Assembly (NCBI GenBank): GCA_902470925.1
Contig: CABRIF010000109.1
Coordinates: 1 to 7,704 of the forward strand
DNA from: an uncultured Collinsella sp.
Lineage (GTDB): Bacteria; Actinomycetota; Coriobacteriia; Coriobacteriales; Coriobacteriaceae
Direction: 5' to 3'
DNA: 7,704 nt
A program made the position numbers and the translations under genes. Below, piece by piece: positions 1 to 5,463 of the stretch (position 1 is its first letter; the number at the start of each line of letters is the position of its first letter). The notes below the pieces were generated by a model. The model was not told the origin of the DNA and made no database searches. It saw nothing but the letters and a program-made list of their open reading frames with translations.

Positions 1-938
1 GCAGGCGCGGCGGGCGCGGCGGGCGCCGAGTCCGCGGCCCGCGCCGCTGAAGCGGCCGAGGCGCCGGCCGATGCGGCGGCTTCCGCAGCCGCGGGAACGC
101 CCCCGTGCGCAGCAGCATCCCCCACCAGGCGCATCAGCTCGCGCATATAGGCGGCCTTGCGCGCCGCAGGGCCCGCCACCTCGAGAAACGAGGGAGATGC
201 GGCAGCGCCTCCGCGCGGGGCGGCAGACGCCGCCAGCTCGGCCCGCTCGCACGCAACGCCCATGCCCCCAAACGCCTCCGCGACCGCGGGCGCGAACGCC
301 TCCTGACCGGCACCGAGCAGGACGCCGACCCGACCGCCCGCCTCGGCGATCGCGCCCAGGAGCCGCAGGGTCGAGGCGGGAAGCCGCCAGATGTCGCGCA
401 GCAGCACGCACCGGGCGCAGGCCGGCAGCCCCTCGACACATCGACGCGCCGCATACTCGGCGGCCTCCGCCTCCTCGACAAGGCCCAGCCGCTCCGTGCG
501 CCGCCGATAGGTTGCCAGCAGCTGCAGCACCGTTTGCTCCACCGGGCTTGCGCCCACGGCATCGCAAGCCGCCGGAAGCAGGTCCTGCGCCATGAGCGCC
601 AGCATGCGCGCCGTGCCCGGGGTACTGCGCAAACCGGACAGGCCGGCGCCCTGGGCATCCTCGAGCACCTGCGCCATCAGCAGGCGGCGCTCCATGCCGG
701 AAATCAGGCGGCGACCATCCCCCAGCAGCGCCCACAGGCCCGCAACCCAGTGGGAAACCGCCAGCACCTCGGCACCGACGCCCACTCCGGCCTCTGCCAA
801 CGTGCGACGGTGCATGCCGCATGCAGATGACGGGGCGAGCAAGACGGCGCGCCCGGCGGCGGCCGCCTGTGCCAACAGCTCGACCTCCGGCTTCTCAAGG
901 GACGCACCGGCTGCGGTGCTATATATGGTCATCGGCAT
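1..938 (-). CDS. AddB-like ATP-dependent exonuclease subunit (RecB/AddB-type, PD-(D/E)XK nuclease family), N-terminal 312 residues only
   Basis: The reading frame opens at 938 and stays open to the left edge, so the C-terminus is missing. The ATG at 938 is preferred because a GGAGAGGG purine stretch lies about 10 nt upstream; an in-frame ATG at 932 is the alternative. The layout resembles the inactivated helicase-like N-terminus of AddB: a strand ending LLAPSS (33-38), the block around VSHWVAGLW (61-69), RRLLMAQVLED (84-94), then the LGLVEEAEAAEY helix (151-162) and a following VLL strand before RDIWRLP (181-187). No Walker A motif is visible, as in some AddB proteins. In such complexes AddB pairs with AddA to resect double-strand breaks; addA and the C-terminal nuclease domain would be expected further left. 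Residues 274-312 are an alanine-rich, low-complexity stretch. The family call rests on overall pattern only; another helicase/nuclease subunit is possible. Confidence 0.6.
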   Translation of the reverse strand, partial: MPMTIYSTAAGASLEKPEVELLAQAAAAGRAVLLAPSSACGMHRRTLAEAGVGVGAEVLAVSHWVAGLWALLGDGRRLISGMERRLLMAQVLEDAQGAGLSGLRSTPGTARMLALMAQDLLPAACDAVGASPVEQTVLQLLATYRRRTERLGLVEEAEAAEYAARRCVEGLPACARCVLLRDIWRLPASTLRLLGAIAEAGGRVGVLLGAGQEAFAPAVAEAFGGMGVACERAELAASAAPRGGAAASPSFLEVAGPAARKAAYMRELMRLVGDAAAHGGVPAAAEAAASAGASAASAARAADSAPAAPAAP

Positions 939-1173
939 ACGCGTTCGCCCTCTCCGTGGCCCGTCTCCGTGTTCTCGCTTGCATCTATCCTACCTGCCCG
1001 CGCAGACACGTTTTTCCCAGAACGGCGGAGACCGGACGAACACCATGCGGCGGCGCCCCGGTGCCGCAGGTCGCTCGGAATCAAACCATCATCAGATTGT
1101 TGCTTTTCGACAGCTCATGCCACAAAACGGCGAGCACGCGGCAGCCGGCCCACAGGGCAAGACGACCATCCGC

Positions 1174-1203
1174 CGCGGGCGTCCGCGCGCACCGTCGCCC
1201 GCG
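1174..1203 (-). terminator. GC-rich hairpin just downstream of the YerC-like gene, possible terminator
   Basis: Perfect 8-bp arms (CGCGGGCG at 1174-1181 and CGCCCGCG at 1196-1203) enclose a 14-nt loop, 15 nt past the stop codon of the YerC-like gene on the minus strand. No U-run follows, so it is not a classical intrinsic terminator; it may only pause or stabilise the transcript. The rest of the 280-base gap to the AddB-like gene shows no gene. A weak -10-like TAGGAT on the minus strand lies about 50 nt before the AddB-like start but has no good -35 box. Confidence 0.3.
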
Positions 1204-1218
1204 CGCCCCGCCTCTCCG

Positions 1219-1530
1219 CTAGCGCGACCCCTCGAGCTTCTCCAGAACGCGACGGTATCCGCCGTATTCGCCGTTCAGGGCCTTGGAGACGCGGCTCACC
1301 GTGGTGGACGAGGCGCCGGTGCGCGCCTGCACCTCAACGTAGGGCTCGCCCTCGTCAAGATAGCGCGCCACCTGCAGGCGCTGGGCAAAATCGCAGATCT
1401 CGCGCGGAGTGCACAGGTCGGTGAGGAACGCCCGCACATCATCGGCATCCTCCAGCAACAGACAGGCCTCCACCAGCTGCTCGACATCCGCACGCTCGAA
1501 CATCTTCTCGATATTCATGTCCATCGCCAT
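1219..1530 (-). CDS. YerC/YecD-type TrpR-related DNA-binding protein, 103 aa
   Basis: Small cytoplasmic protein with the TrpR-like helix-turn-helix fold. Residues 40-58 (CTPREICDFAQRLQVARYL) and 63-85, with the recognition helix SSTTVSRVSKAL (74-85), match the family pattern, and the length is the usual ~100 residues. The ATG at 1530 is chosen because GGAGG lies 7 nt upstream and the family normally starts a few residues before IEKMFERADVE; the frame is open further upstream, but that extension has no ribosome site and no family similarity. TrpR itself represses tryptophan genes; the ligand and targets of YerC-type relatives are not established, so no pathway is assigned. It has its own promoter-like sequence upstream, and the AddB-like gene follows in the same direction after 280 bases. 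Confidence 0.88.
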   Translation of the reverse strand: MAMDMNIEKMFERADVEQLVEACLLLEDADDVRAFLTDLCTPREICDFAQRLQVARYLDEGEPYVEVQARTGASSTTVSRVSKALNGEYGGYRRVLEKLEGSR

Positions 1531-1602
1531 CCTATCGCCTCCCCGCTCCGCGGGTCCGTCTATGCATTGCGCAACGCCCTCTTGAGCGCTTTGCCGCAGC
1601 AG

Positions 1603-1615
1603 AGTGTAGCACACT
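1603..1615 (-). promoter_or_regulatory. Candidate extended -10 promoter of the YerC-like gene with overlapping palindrome
   Basis: On the minus strand TGC-TACACT (1611-1603) fits an extended -10 element about 70 nt upstream of the YerC-like ATG; no convincing -35 box is visible. The same bases form a perfect inverted repeat, AGTGT-AGC-ACACT (1603-1615). A repressor bound there would block the promoter, and autoregulation by the YerC-like protein is one possibility. The palindrome is seen directly; its role is inference. Confidence 0.35.
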
Positions 1616-1773
1616 GTCGCGCTAAAGTATCTAGGGCCCCATCAGGCGCTTCACCGTTTTGCCATGAACCCATCGGGCACGGCCGCACCACCGGCGCCAG
1701 GAACCGAGCGATGCAGCTCCGACCCGCCTGCCGAGGCGGCTGCCGCTGTCGCCGCACCACCCGCCCCGCAAGG

Positions 1774-1799
1774 CGCCCGGCTGCGGTGCCCGCCGGGCG
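1774..1799 (-). terminator. Hairpin downstream of apbE, possible terminator
   Basis: Perfect 8-bp arms (CGCCCGGC at 1774-1781, GCCGGGCG at 1792-1799) with a 10-nt loop lie 55 nt past the apbE stop on the minus strand. No U-run follows on that strand, so termination would have to rely on the stem alone or on Rho. Confidence 0.3.
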
Positions 1800-1853
1800 A
1801 AACCGGCGGCGGCGCGGCGGCATGCGGCGCAGAACGCGGCCCTCGCAGCCGCT

Positions 1854-2987
1854 TCACGCGCGGGACGTGCGCGACACCCTGCCCGCAAGCCCTGTGGTCC
1901 AGCGCACCGCGCCGGCGCTGTCCACCACCACCGCCTCGACACCCGGCAGCGATTCGACAAACGCCAACGCGCCCGCCGATCCCATCATGAGCGCGGCAGT
2001 TGAGTACCCATCGCCGTCCAGCGAGCGAGCCGCCACGATCGACACGCTCGCGGCATCGGTGCGGACGGGCATGCCGTCGCGCGGGTCGAGGATGTGATGG
2101 AAGATCCGTCCCCCGCGCGTGAAGCGCCGCTCGTGCAGCCCGCTGGTCACCACCGTACCGTCGACCAGCTCGACGACCGCGCAGGTACGCCGAGGGTCAT
2201 GCGGATCCACGATGCCGATCCGCCACGGCGCCGGCGCGCCCGCGGACGCCCCCGTTGCACGCATCGGCGTTTCAGGCTTGCCTCCGCCCACCAGCACGTT
2301 GCCGCCCAGGTTGAACGCGAAGCGGCTCACGCCGTGGCGGCGGCACAGACGCGCCAGGTCGTCGGCGATATAGCCCTTCGCGATGCCGCCCAAATCGAGC
2401 ACGCAATCCGGATCGTCGATGGCGAGCGTGGGGCGCGCGGCGGCCAATGCGGGCCAACCGTCCACATGCACGTGGTCCATACCCACATGCGCGCAGGCCC
2501 GGGCGAGCTCCAGGCGGCTGGGGACCCGCCCCCGTTTGAAGTCCCACAGACCCGTGACCCCGCCCATGGTCACATCGAACCGTCCGCCGCTGCGCGCGCA
2601 ATAGCCGGCAGCCAGATGCACCAACTCGGCGGTCTCGGGCTGCACGGCAACGGGCCGCGGCGCGGCCGCATGCGCTCGCGCGATGTCCGAGTCGGGGCGC
2701 GTACGGGAGAGATGGCGCTCGAAGTAGGCGCAGCGCTCGGCGCAGGCCAGCAGCGCATCATCGAGCTGTCGGGGATCGCAAGCGGCGCGGGCGCCCACCG
2801 ACGCCGAGCTCGCCCCGTCGCCCGGGCATGCGCCACGCGGGCACGCATCGCCCGGGTACGCATGGAGCGCCACCTCCGTATCGAACGCCTCGAAGCGCAG
2901 CATGCGACCGCCAGCAGCATCGTCTGCGACCCGCAGCGCATGGGCACCGGCGGCGCCGTCCTCGGCCGGCGACATGTACCCGCTCAT
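1854..2987 (-). CDS. apbE: FAD:protein FMN transferase (ApbE family), about 377 aa
   Basis: ApbE enzymes transfer FMN from FAD onto a threonine of target flavoproteins such as NqrC/RnfG-type or FMN-binding-domain proteins. The order of family motifs is intact: FEAFDTEV (32-39), the SRTRPDSDIAR region (94-104), GGRFDVTMGGVTGLWDF (134-150), LDLGGIAKGY (197-206), FNLGGNVLVGG (225-235), TSGLHERRF (281-289), FHHILDPRDGMPV (296-308) and the metal-binding D-x3-T in GDGYST (D326, T330). The ATG at 2987 is chosen because GGGGA lies 8 nt upstream; an ATG at 2996 has no spaced ribosome site, and a GTG at 3095 would add a tail unlike the family. No signal peptide or lipobox is visible, unlike many ApbE lipoproteins, so it may act in the cytosol. 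Residues 45-58 contain a small five-residue tandem repeat. No flavinylation substrate is encoded in the window. Confidence 0.88.
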   Translation of the reverse strand: MSGYMSPAEDGAAGAHALRVADDAAGGRMLRFEAFDTEVALHAYPGDACPRGACPGDGASSASVGARAACDPRQLDDALLACAERCAYFERHLSRTRPDSDIARAHAAAPRPVAVQPETAELVHLAAGYCARSGGRFDVTMGGVTGLWDFKRGRVPSRLELARACAHVGMDHVHVDGWPALAAARPTLAIDDPDCVLDLGGIAKGYIADDLARLCRRHGVSRFAFNLGGNVLVGGGKPETPMRATGASAGAPAPWRIGIVDPHDPRRTCAVVELVDGTVVTSGLHERRFTRGGRIFHHILDPRDGMPVRTDAASVSIVAARSLDGDGYSTAALMMGSAGALAFVESLPGVEAVVVDSAGAVRWTTGLAGRVSRTSRA

Positions 2988-3031
2988 CGTCGGCATCCCC
3001 CGCAGCGCAGATGCCGCCGGGGCGATTCGGG

Positions 3032-3048
3032 TAAAATGGTGCGACCAT
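3032..3048 (+). promoter_or_regulatory. Candidate -10 box and palindrome in the apbE/membrane-protein divergent region
   Basis: TAAAAT at 3032-3037 is one base from the -10 consensus on the plus strand; no good -35 box precedes it. Overlapping it is a perfect inverted repeat, ATGGT-GCG-ACCAT (3036-3048), which would sit at the transcription start. It could be an operator for either divergent gene. The sequence is seen; the role is inference. Confidence 0.35.
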
Positions 3049-3068
3049 GCACCCTGCATGCACCGCGC

Positions 3069-3106
3069 GCATCCAGCCGCTGGATGCCGGCGCACGGGCG
3101 GTGCGC
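3069..3106 (+). promoter_or_regulatory. Two adjacent perfect hairpins in the leader of the holin-like gene
   Basis: The first has 8-bp arms GCATCCAG (3069-3076) and CTGGATGC (3080-3087) around a 3-nt loop. The second has 6-bp arms GCGCAC (3090-3095) and GTGCGC (3101-3106) around a 5-nt loop. They end only 4 nt before the AAAGGA ribosome site (3111-3116) of the holin-like gene. As RNA they could control translation or protect the 5' end; as DNA the first could be a dimer operator. Confidence 0.4.
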
Positions 3107-3122
3107 ATAGAAAGGATTCTCC

Positions 3123-3488
3123 ATGCGGTTTCTACTCAACTGGATCGTCACCTCGATCGCGATCGCCATCGCCACGTTCATCGTTCCGGGCATCGAGCCG
3201 TTCGGAACCACCGAGGCGTGGATTAGCTTTGCGGGCGTGGGGCTATTCCTGGGCTTGGTGAATTCGGTCGTCAAGCCGCTCATCACCATGATCTCCCTGC
3301 CGCTGACCTGCCTGACCCTCGGTGTGTTCCAGCTGGTGGTCAACAGCTTCATGCTGGAGCTGGCGAGCTGGCTGTCGGTCAACCTGCTGGGTACCGGCAT
3401 TGCCATCCACGGCTTCTTCCCGGCCTTCATGGGCGCGATCCTCATCAGCGTCCTGTGCTCGATCCTGGGCACCGTCACCCAGGACTAG
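3123..3488 (+). CDS. Phage holin family 4 (Phage_holin_4_2)/YvlD-like small membrane protein, 121 aa
   Basis: Integral membrane protein with four predicted hydrophobic segments, roughly residues 4-22, 34-50, 53-80 and 98-118. The family signature is clear: a GLVNSVVKP block (44-52) followed by SLPLTCLTLGVFQLVVNSFML (58-78). Length is normal for the family. The ATG at 3123 is supported by AAAGGA six nt upstream. Despite the family name these are usually chromosomal housekeeping or envelope-stress membrane proteins rather than lysis holins; here no endolysin or other phage gene is adjacent, so a lysis role is not supported. It is divergent from apbE and is followed by a convergent gap toward the Rrf2 gene, so it appears monocistronic. 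Exact function unknown. Confidence 0.88.
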   Translation: MRFLLNWIVTSIAIAIATFIVPGIEPFGTTEAWISFAGVGLFLGLVNSVVKPLITMISLPLTCLTLGVFQLVVNSFMLELASWLSVNLLGTGIAIHGFFPAFMGAILISVLCSILGTVTQD

Positions 3489-3507
3489 CCGCGGGCACCA
3501 ACCGCGG
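3489..3507 (+). terminator. Short hairpin immediately after the holin-like gene
   Basis: CCGCGG (3489-3494) is repeated after a 7-nt loop at 3502-3507; being self-complementary, the two copies can pair. It begins directly after the stop codon. The stem is short and no U-run follows, so it is only a weak terminator candidate. Confidence 0.25.
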
Positions 3508-3528
3508 ACGGGCGCGCAATGGGCGGGC

Positions 3529-3713
3529 AGGCGGGCGTGCGAACGCCGTTGCTGGCGCGAGCGGGCGCCGGGGGCCTTACTACCGCGTTCGGACGCCGGT
3601 ATCATTGCCGTCACGGGACGCCTGAACGCCCGTTGCTGCCACGGGTGCCCGAAAGCCGTTGCTGCCACGGGCGGGCGTGCGGCGCACGAGCGCCTGAACG
3701 CCGTTGCTGCGGC
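3529..3713. repeat. Degenerate intergenic repeats built on an ACGCC-GTTGCTG-CCACGGG unit
   Basis: The word GTTGCTG occurs at 3548-3554, 3632-3638, 3658-3664 and 3703-3709, each preceded by GAACGCC or a near variant. The two middle copies share a longer 15-base match (CGTTGCTGCCACGGG), and GCGGGCGTGCG occurs near 3531 and 3671. Spacing is irregular, apart from about 26-28 bases in the middle part. The region between convergent genes shows no credible coding frame, so it reads as decayed duplication of a short extragenic unit. Confidence 0.55.
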
Positions 3714-3739
3714 GGCATGGAAGCGCAGCCGCAGCAACG
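3702..3739. terminator. Large perfect hairpin between convergent genes, probable bidirectional terminator or structured 3' end
   Basis: Twelve-base perfect arms (CGTTGCTGCGGC at 3702-3713 and GCCGCAGCAACG at 3728-3739) enclose a 14-nt loop. It lies 30 nt past the Rrf2 stop codon and 214 nt past the holin-like stop, where a terminator for either convergent transcript would be expected. Neither side carries a U-run, so the mechanism is uncertain. The left arm is also one of the GTTGCTG repeats. Confidence 0.5.
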
Positions 3740-3768
3740 TTGCCGAAAACCACTCGAATGAAACGCCT

Positions 3769-4203
3769 CTAGATCACGTAATCGAAATCCGACTCGCGCG
3801 GCGCGTTCGCCAAATCGGCGATGGTGACGCTGTCCAGGTACTCGGAGATGATGCGGTCGAGCTCCATCCACATGCCGATCGTCGAGCACTCCGACGCGCG
3901 GCCGCGGCCCTCGCATCCCTTGTCCAAACAGGCGACGGGCGCCAGGCTCCCCTCGGTCAGACGCAGCACGTGCCCCACCGTGATCTGGTCCGCATCGCCG
4001 TTCAACCGGTAGCCGCCGCCCTTGCCGCGCATGCCCGTCAGCACGCCGTTGCGCACCAAGGTTGCCAGGATGTTCTCGAGATACTTCTCCGAAATATCCT
4101 GGCGGTCGGCGATCTCCTTCAGCGGAATGCGGCCGTTGGCCTGGTGCTCAGCCAGATCAACAAGAACACGCAAGGCGTAGCGCCCTTTCGTTGACACCAA
4201 CAT
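3769..4203 (-). CDS. Rrf2-family transcriptional regulator with three C-terminal cysteines (IscR/CymR-like), 144 aa
   Basis: Dimeric winged-helix repressor family. MLVSTKGRYALRVLVDLAEH (1-20) is the classic Rrf2 start; the wing-helix region runs from IPLKEIADRQDISEKYLENI (26-45) to RGKGGGYRL (59-67). The ATG at 4203 is chosen because AAAGGGG lies 8 nt upstream; an ATG at 4221 would add six residues before the conserved start. Cysteines at 92, 97 and 106 lie where IscR and NsrR carry their Fe-S ligands, but the spacing (C-x4-C-x8-C) differs from IscR (C-x5-C-x5-C), so a cluster is plausible, not proven. It is divergent from cysK across a 213-base AT-rich spacer with candidate operators, which suggests control of cysteine synthesis, as CymR does in Firmicutes, and probably of itself. 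Confidence 0.92.
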   Translation of the reverse strand: MLVSTKGRYALRVLVDLAEHQANGRIPLKEIADRQDISEKYLENILATLVRNGVLTGMRGKGGGYRLNGDADQITVGHVLRLTEGSLAPVACLDKGCEGRGRASECSTIGMWMELDRIISEYLDSVTIADLANAPRESDFDYVI

Positions 4204-4230
4204 GGTATCTGCCCCTTTCATACTGCTCTC

Positions 4231-4246
4231 GGGTTAGAGGATAGCA
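4231..4246 (-). promoter_or_regulatory. Possible Rrf2 half-site in its own leader
   Basis: GGGTTAGA (4231-4238) followed by GGATAG lies 28 nt upstream of the Rrf2 ATG. The same GGGTTAGA word recurs exactly at 4296-4303 in the cysK promoter, which also carries a GATAG. A shared binding word next to both divergent genes is consistent with autoregulation. No convincing -10/-35 pair for the Rrf2 gene could be fixed. Confidence 0.35.
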
Positions 4247-4280
4247 GATAAACCTCCTGCAAAACGATTTTTCTCAAAAT

Positions 4281-4314
4281 CCTATTGACAAGATAGGGTT
4301 AGATGTCCTAATCT
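4281..4314 (+). promoter_or_regulatory. cysK promoter with embedded palindromic operator candidates
   Basis: A consensus -35 TTGACA (4285-4290) and a -10-like TAATCT (4309-4314) are 18 bases apart, about 100 nt upstream of the cysK start. The -35 box lies inside a perfect inverted repeat, CCTAT-TGACAAG-ATAGG (4281-4297). A second one, TTAG-ATGTC-CTAA (4299-4311), fills the spacer and runs into the -10. The two centres are 16 bases apart. A protein bound here would occlude RNA polymerase, and the divergent Rrf2 regulator is the obvious candidate. The boxes and palindromes are seen; the regulator is inferred. Confidence 0.6.
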
Positions 4315-4324
4315 CCAAGGCAAT

Positions 4325-4359
4325 ATTTACATATATACCCTTTGTGTTTGTATGTAAAT
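4325..4359 (+). promoter_or_regulatory. AT-rich 9-bp inverted repeat in the cysK leader
   Basis: Perfect arms ATTTACATA (4325-4333) and TATGTAAAT (4351-4359) are separated by 17 bases in an otherwise GC-rich region. If transcription starts near 4321, this forms the very 5' end of the cysK mRNA. It could be an RNA hairpin, a second operator, or part of a second promoter (TTTACA at 4327-4332 with TATGTA at 4351-4356). The word TATACCCT inside it recurs at 4385-4392. Confidence 0.4.
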
Positions 4360-4416
4360 CAAAGGCACTGGACAGTCGTGCAAGTATACCCTGTCGCGCG
4401 CACAGAAAGGACCGCC

Positions 4417-5355
4417 ATGAGCGCCATCTACACCTCTATCGACCAACTCGTCGGCAATACGCCCCTGCTCGAACTCACCCATATTGAACGCGAGCGCAAC
4501 CTGCAAGCGCGCGTTCTCGTGAAGCTCGAGTATTTCAACCCCGCGGGGTCCGTCAAGGACCGCGTAGCGCGCAGCATGCTCGACCGCGCCGAGGACGAAG
4601 GCATCATCGCGCCGAACGCCGGCTACACCATCATCGAGCCTACCAGCGGAAACACTGGCGTGGGCCTCGCCTCCATGGCCACGGCACGCGGCTACCGGGT
4701 CGTCATCACCATGCCTGAGACCATGAGCATGGAGCGTCGCCTGCTCATGGGCGCCTACGGAGCCGAGCTGGTCCTCACCCCGGGCGCCGAGGGCATGAAG
4801 GGCGCCATCGCGCGCGCTCAGCAGCTGGCGGCCGAGACGCCCAAGAGCTGGGTGGCCGGCCAGTTCTCGAACCCGGCGAACCCCGCCGCCCACGAGCAGA
4901 CCACCGGCCCCGAGATCTGGCGCGACACCGACGGCGCCGTCGACATCTTCGTGGCGGGCGTGGGCACCGGCGGCACCGTCACGGGTGTGGGCCACTACCT
5001 GAAGAGCAAGAAGCCCGAGGTCCGCGTGGTGGCGGTGGAGCCGGCCGCCTCGCCGGTGCTTTCCGAGGGGCACGCCGGCCCGCATAAGATCCAGGGCATC
5101 GGCGCCGGCTTTGTCCCCGACGTGCTCGACACCCACGTCTACGACGAGGTCATGACGGTCGCCAACGAGGACGCCTTCTCCACCGGGCGCCTGGTTGGGC
5201 ACCGCGAGGGCGTGCTGGTGGGCATCTCGTCGGGCGCGGCGGTGTGGGCGGCGCTCGAGCTGGCCGCCAAGCCTGAGAACAAGGGCAAGACCATCGTGGC
5301 GCTGCTGGCCGACACCGGCGAGCGTTACCTGTCCACCCCGCTGTTCAGCGAGTAG
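4417..5355 (+). CDS. cysK: Cysteine synthase A (O-acetylserine sulfhydrylase), 312 aa
   Basis: PLP enzyme that makes L-cysteine from O-acetylserine and sulfide in the cytosol. All core motifs are present: VGNTPLLEL (12-20), the Schiff-base lysine K47 in NPAGSVKDR (41-49), the substrate loop EPTSGNTG (74-81), GQFSNPAN (148-155), the phosphate-binding loop GVGTGGT (181-187), EPAASPVL (208-215) and GISSGAA (269-275). Length is typical. The ATG at 4417 is supported by GAAAGGA five nt upstream; a longer frame upstream lacks a site and family similarity. CysK and CysM are hard to separate by eye, but length and motifs favour CysK. It is divergent from the Rrf2 gene, downstream of a strong promoter with palindromes, and is followed after 108 bases by mnmA in the same direction, probably co-transcribed. 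The serine acetyltransferase CysE is not in the window. Confidence 0.96.
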   Translation: MSAIYTSIDQLVGNTPLLELTHIERERNLQARVLVKLEYFNPAGSVKDRVARSMLDRAEDEGIIAPNAGYTIIEPTSGNTGVGLASMATARGYRVVITMPETMSMERRLLMGAYGAELVLTPGAEGMKGAIARAQQLAAETPKSWVAGQFSNPANPAAHEQTTGPEIWRDTDGAVDIFVAGVGTGGTVTGVGHYLKSKKPEVRVVAVEPAASPVLSEGHAGPHKIQGIGAGFVPDVLDTHVYDEVMTVANEDAFSTGRLVGHREGVLVGISSGAAVWAALELAAKPENKGKTIVALLADTGERYLSTPLFSE

Positions 5356-5378
5356 AATAGACAGCCGCACACAAGGCC

Positions 5379-5404
5379 GCCCCGTGTTTCGACAGGCGCG
5401 GGGC
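5379..5404 (+). terminator. First of two hairpins between cysK and mnmA
   Basis: Arms GCCCCGTG (5379-5386) and CGCGGGGC (5397-5404) pair with one G-U, around a 10-nt loop, 23 nt after the cysK stop. No U-run follows, so it may be a pause or processing site rather than a full terminator. Confidence 0.4.
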
Positions 5405-5415
5405 ACTGTCCGCAC

Positions 5416-5442
5416 GGGCGGGGCTGGCAGACGGCCCCGCCC
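5416..5442 (+). terminator. Second, stronger hairpin between cysK and mnmA
   Basis: Perfect all-GC 9-bp arms (GGGCGGGGC at 5416-5424, GCCCCGCCC at 5434-5442) enclose a 9-nt loop. The stem ends 10 nt before the mnmA ribosome site AAGGAG (5453-5458). It is followed by TCGTT rather than a true U-tract. It could attenuate read-through from cysK into mnmA or set the level of mnmA translation. Confidence 0.45.
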
Positions 5443-5463
5443 TCGTTCGCATAAGGAGAAGCG

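Larger units (their letters stand above)
1531..1853. other. Intergenic region between ApbE and YerC-like genes, no gene
   Basis: This 323-base stretch lies between two minus-strand genes. Open frames exist but look like GC-rich noise: arginine/alanine/proline-rich with no recognisable motif. One 68-codon frame starts with a GTG overlapping the apbE stop (1857), but it is low-complexity. Supported contents are the candidate YerC-like promoter with an overlapping palindrome (1603-1615) and a hairpin (1774-1799). Confidence 0.6.

Noticed and set aside
1651..1857. 68-codon minus-strand frame whose GTG overlaps the apbE stop codon
   Set aside because: The overlap looks like translational coupling, but the product is Ala/Gly/Pro-rich noise with no motif and no ribosome site; any GC-rich strand gives such frames.
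105..2097. Long plus-strand frames antisense to the AddB-like, YerC-like and apbE genes
   Set aside because: Arg/Pro/Ala-rich products typical of the opposite strand of GC-rich genes; no ribosome sites and no recognisable domains.
3123..3488. Prophage lysis holin
   Set aside because: Only the family name suggests it; no endolysin, phage structural gene or integrase is nearby, and the protein matches the chromosomal YvlD-like type.
4253..4258. Perfect AGGAGG ribosome-site-like sequence on the minus strand upstream of the Rrf2 gene
   Set aside because: No start codon follows at a usable distance; a stop codon comes first, so it does not begin a leader peptide.
4327..5415. 362-codon minus-strand frame opposite cysK
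   Set aside because: His/Arg/Gly-rich shadow of cysK, whose motifs on the plus strand are unambiguous.
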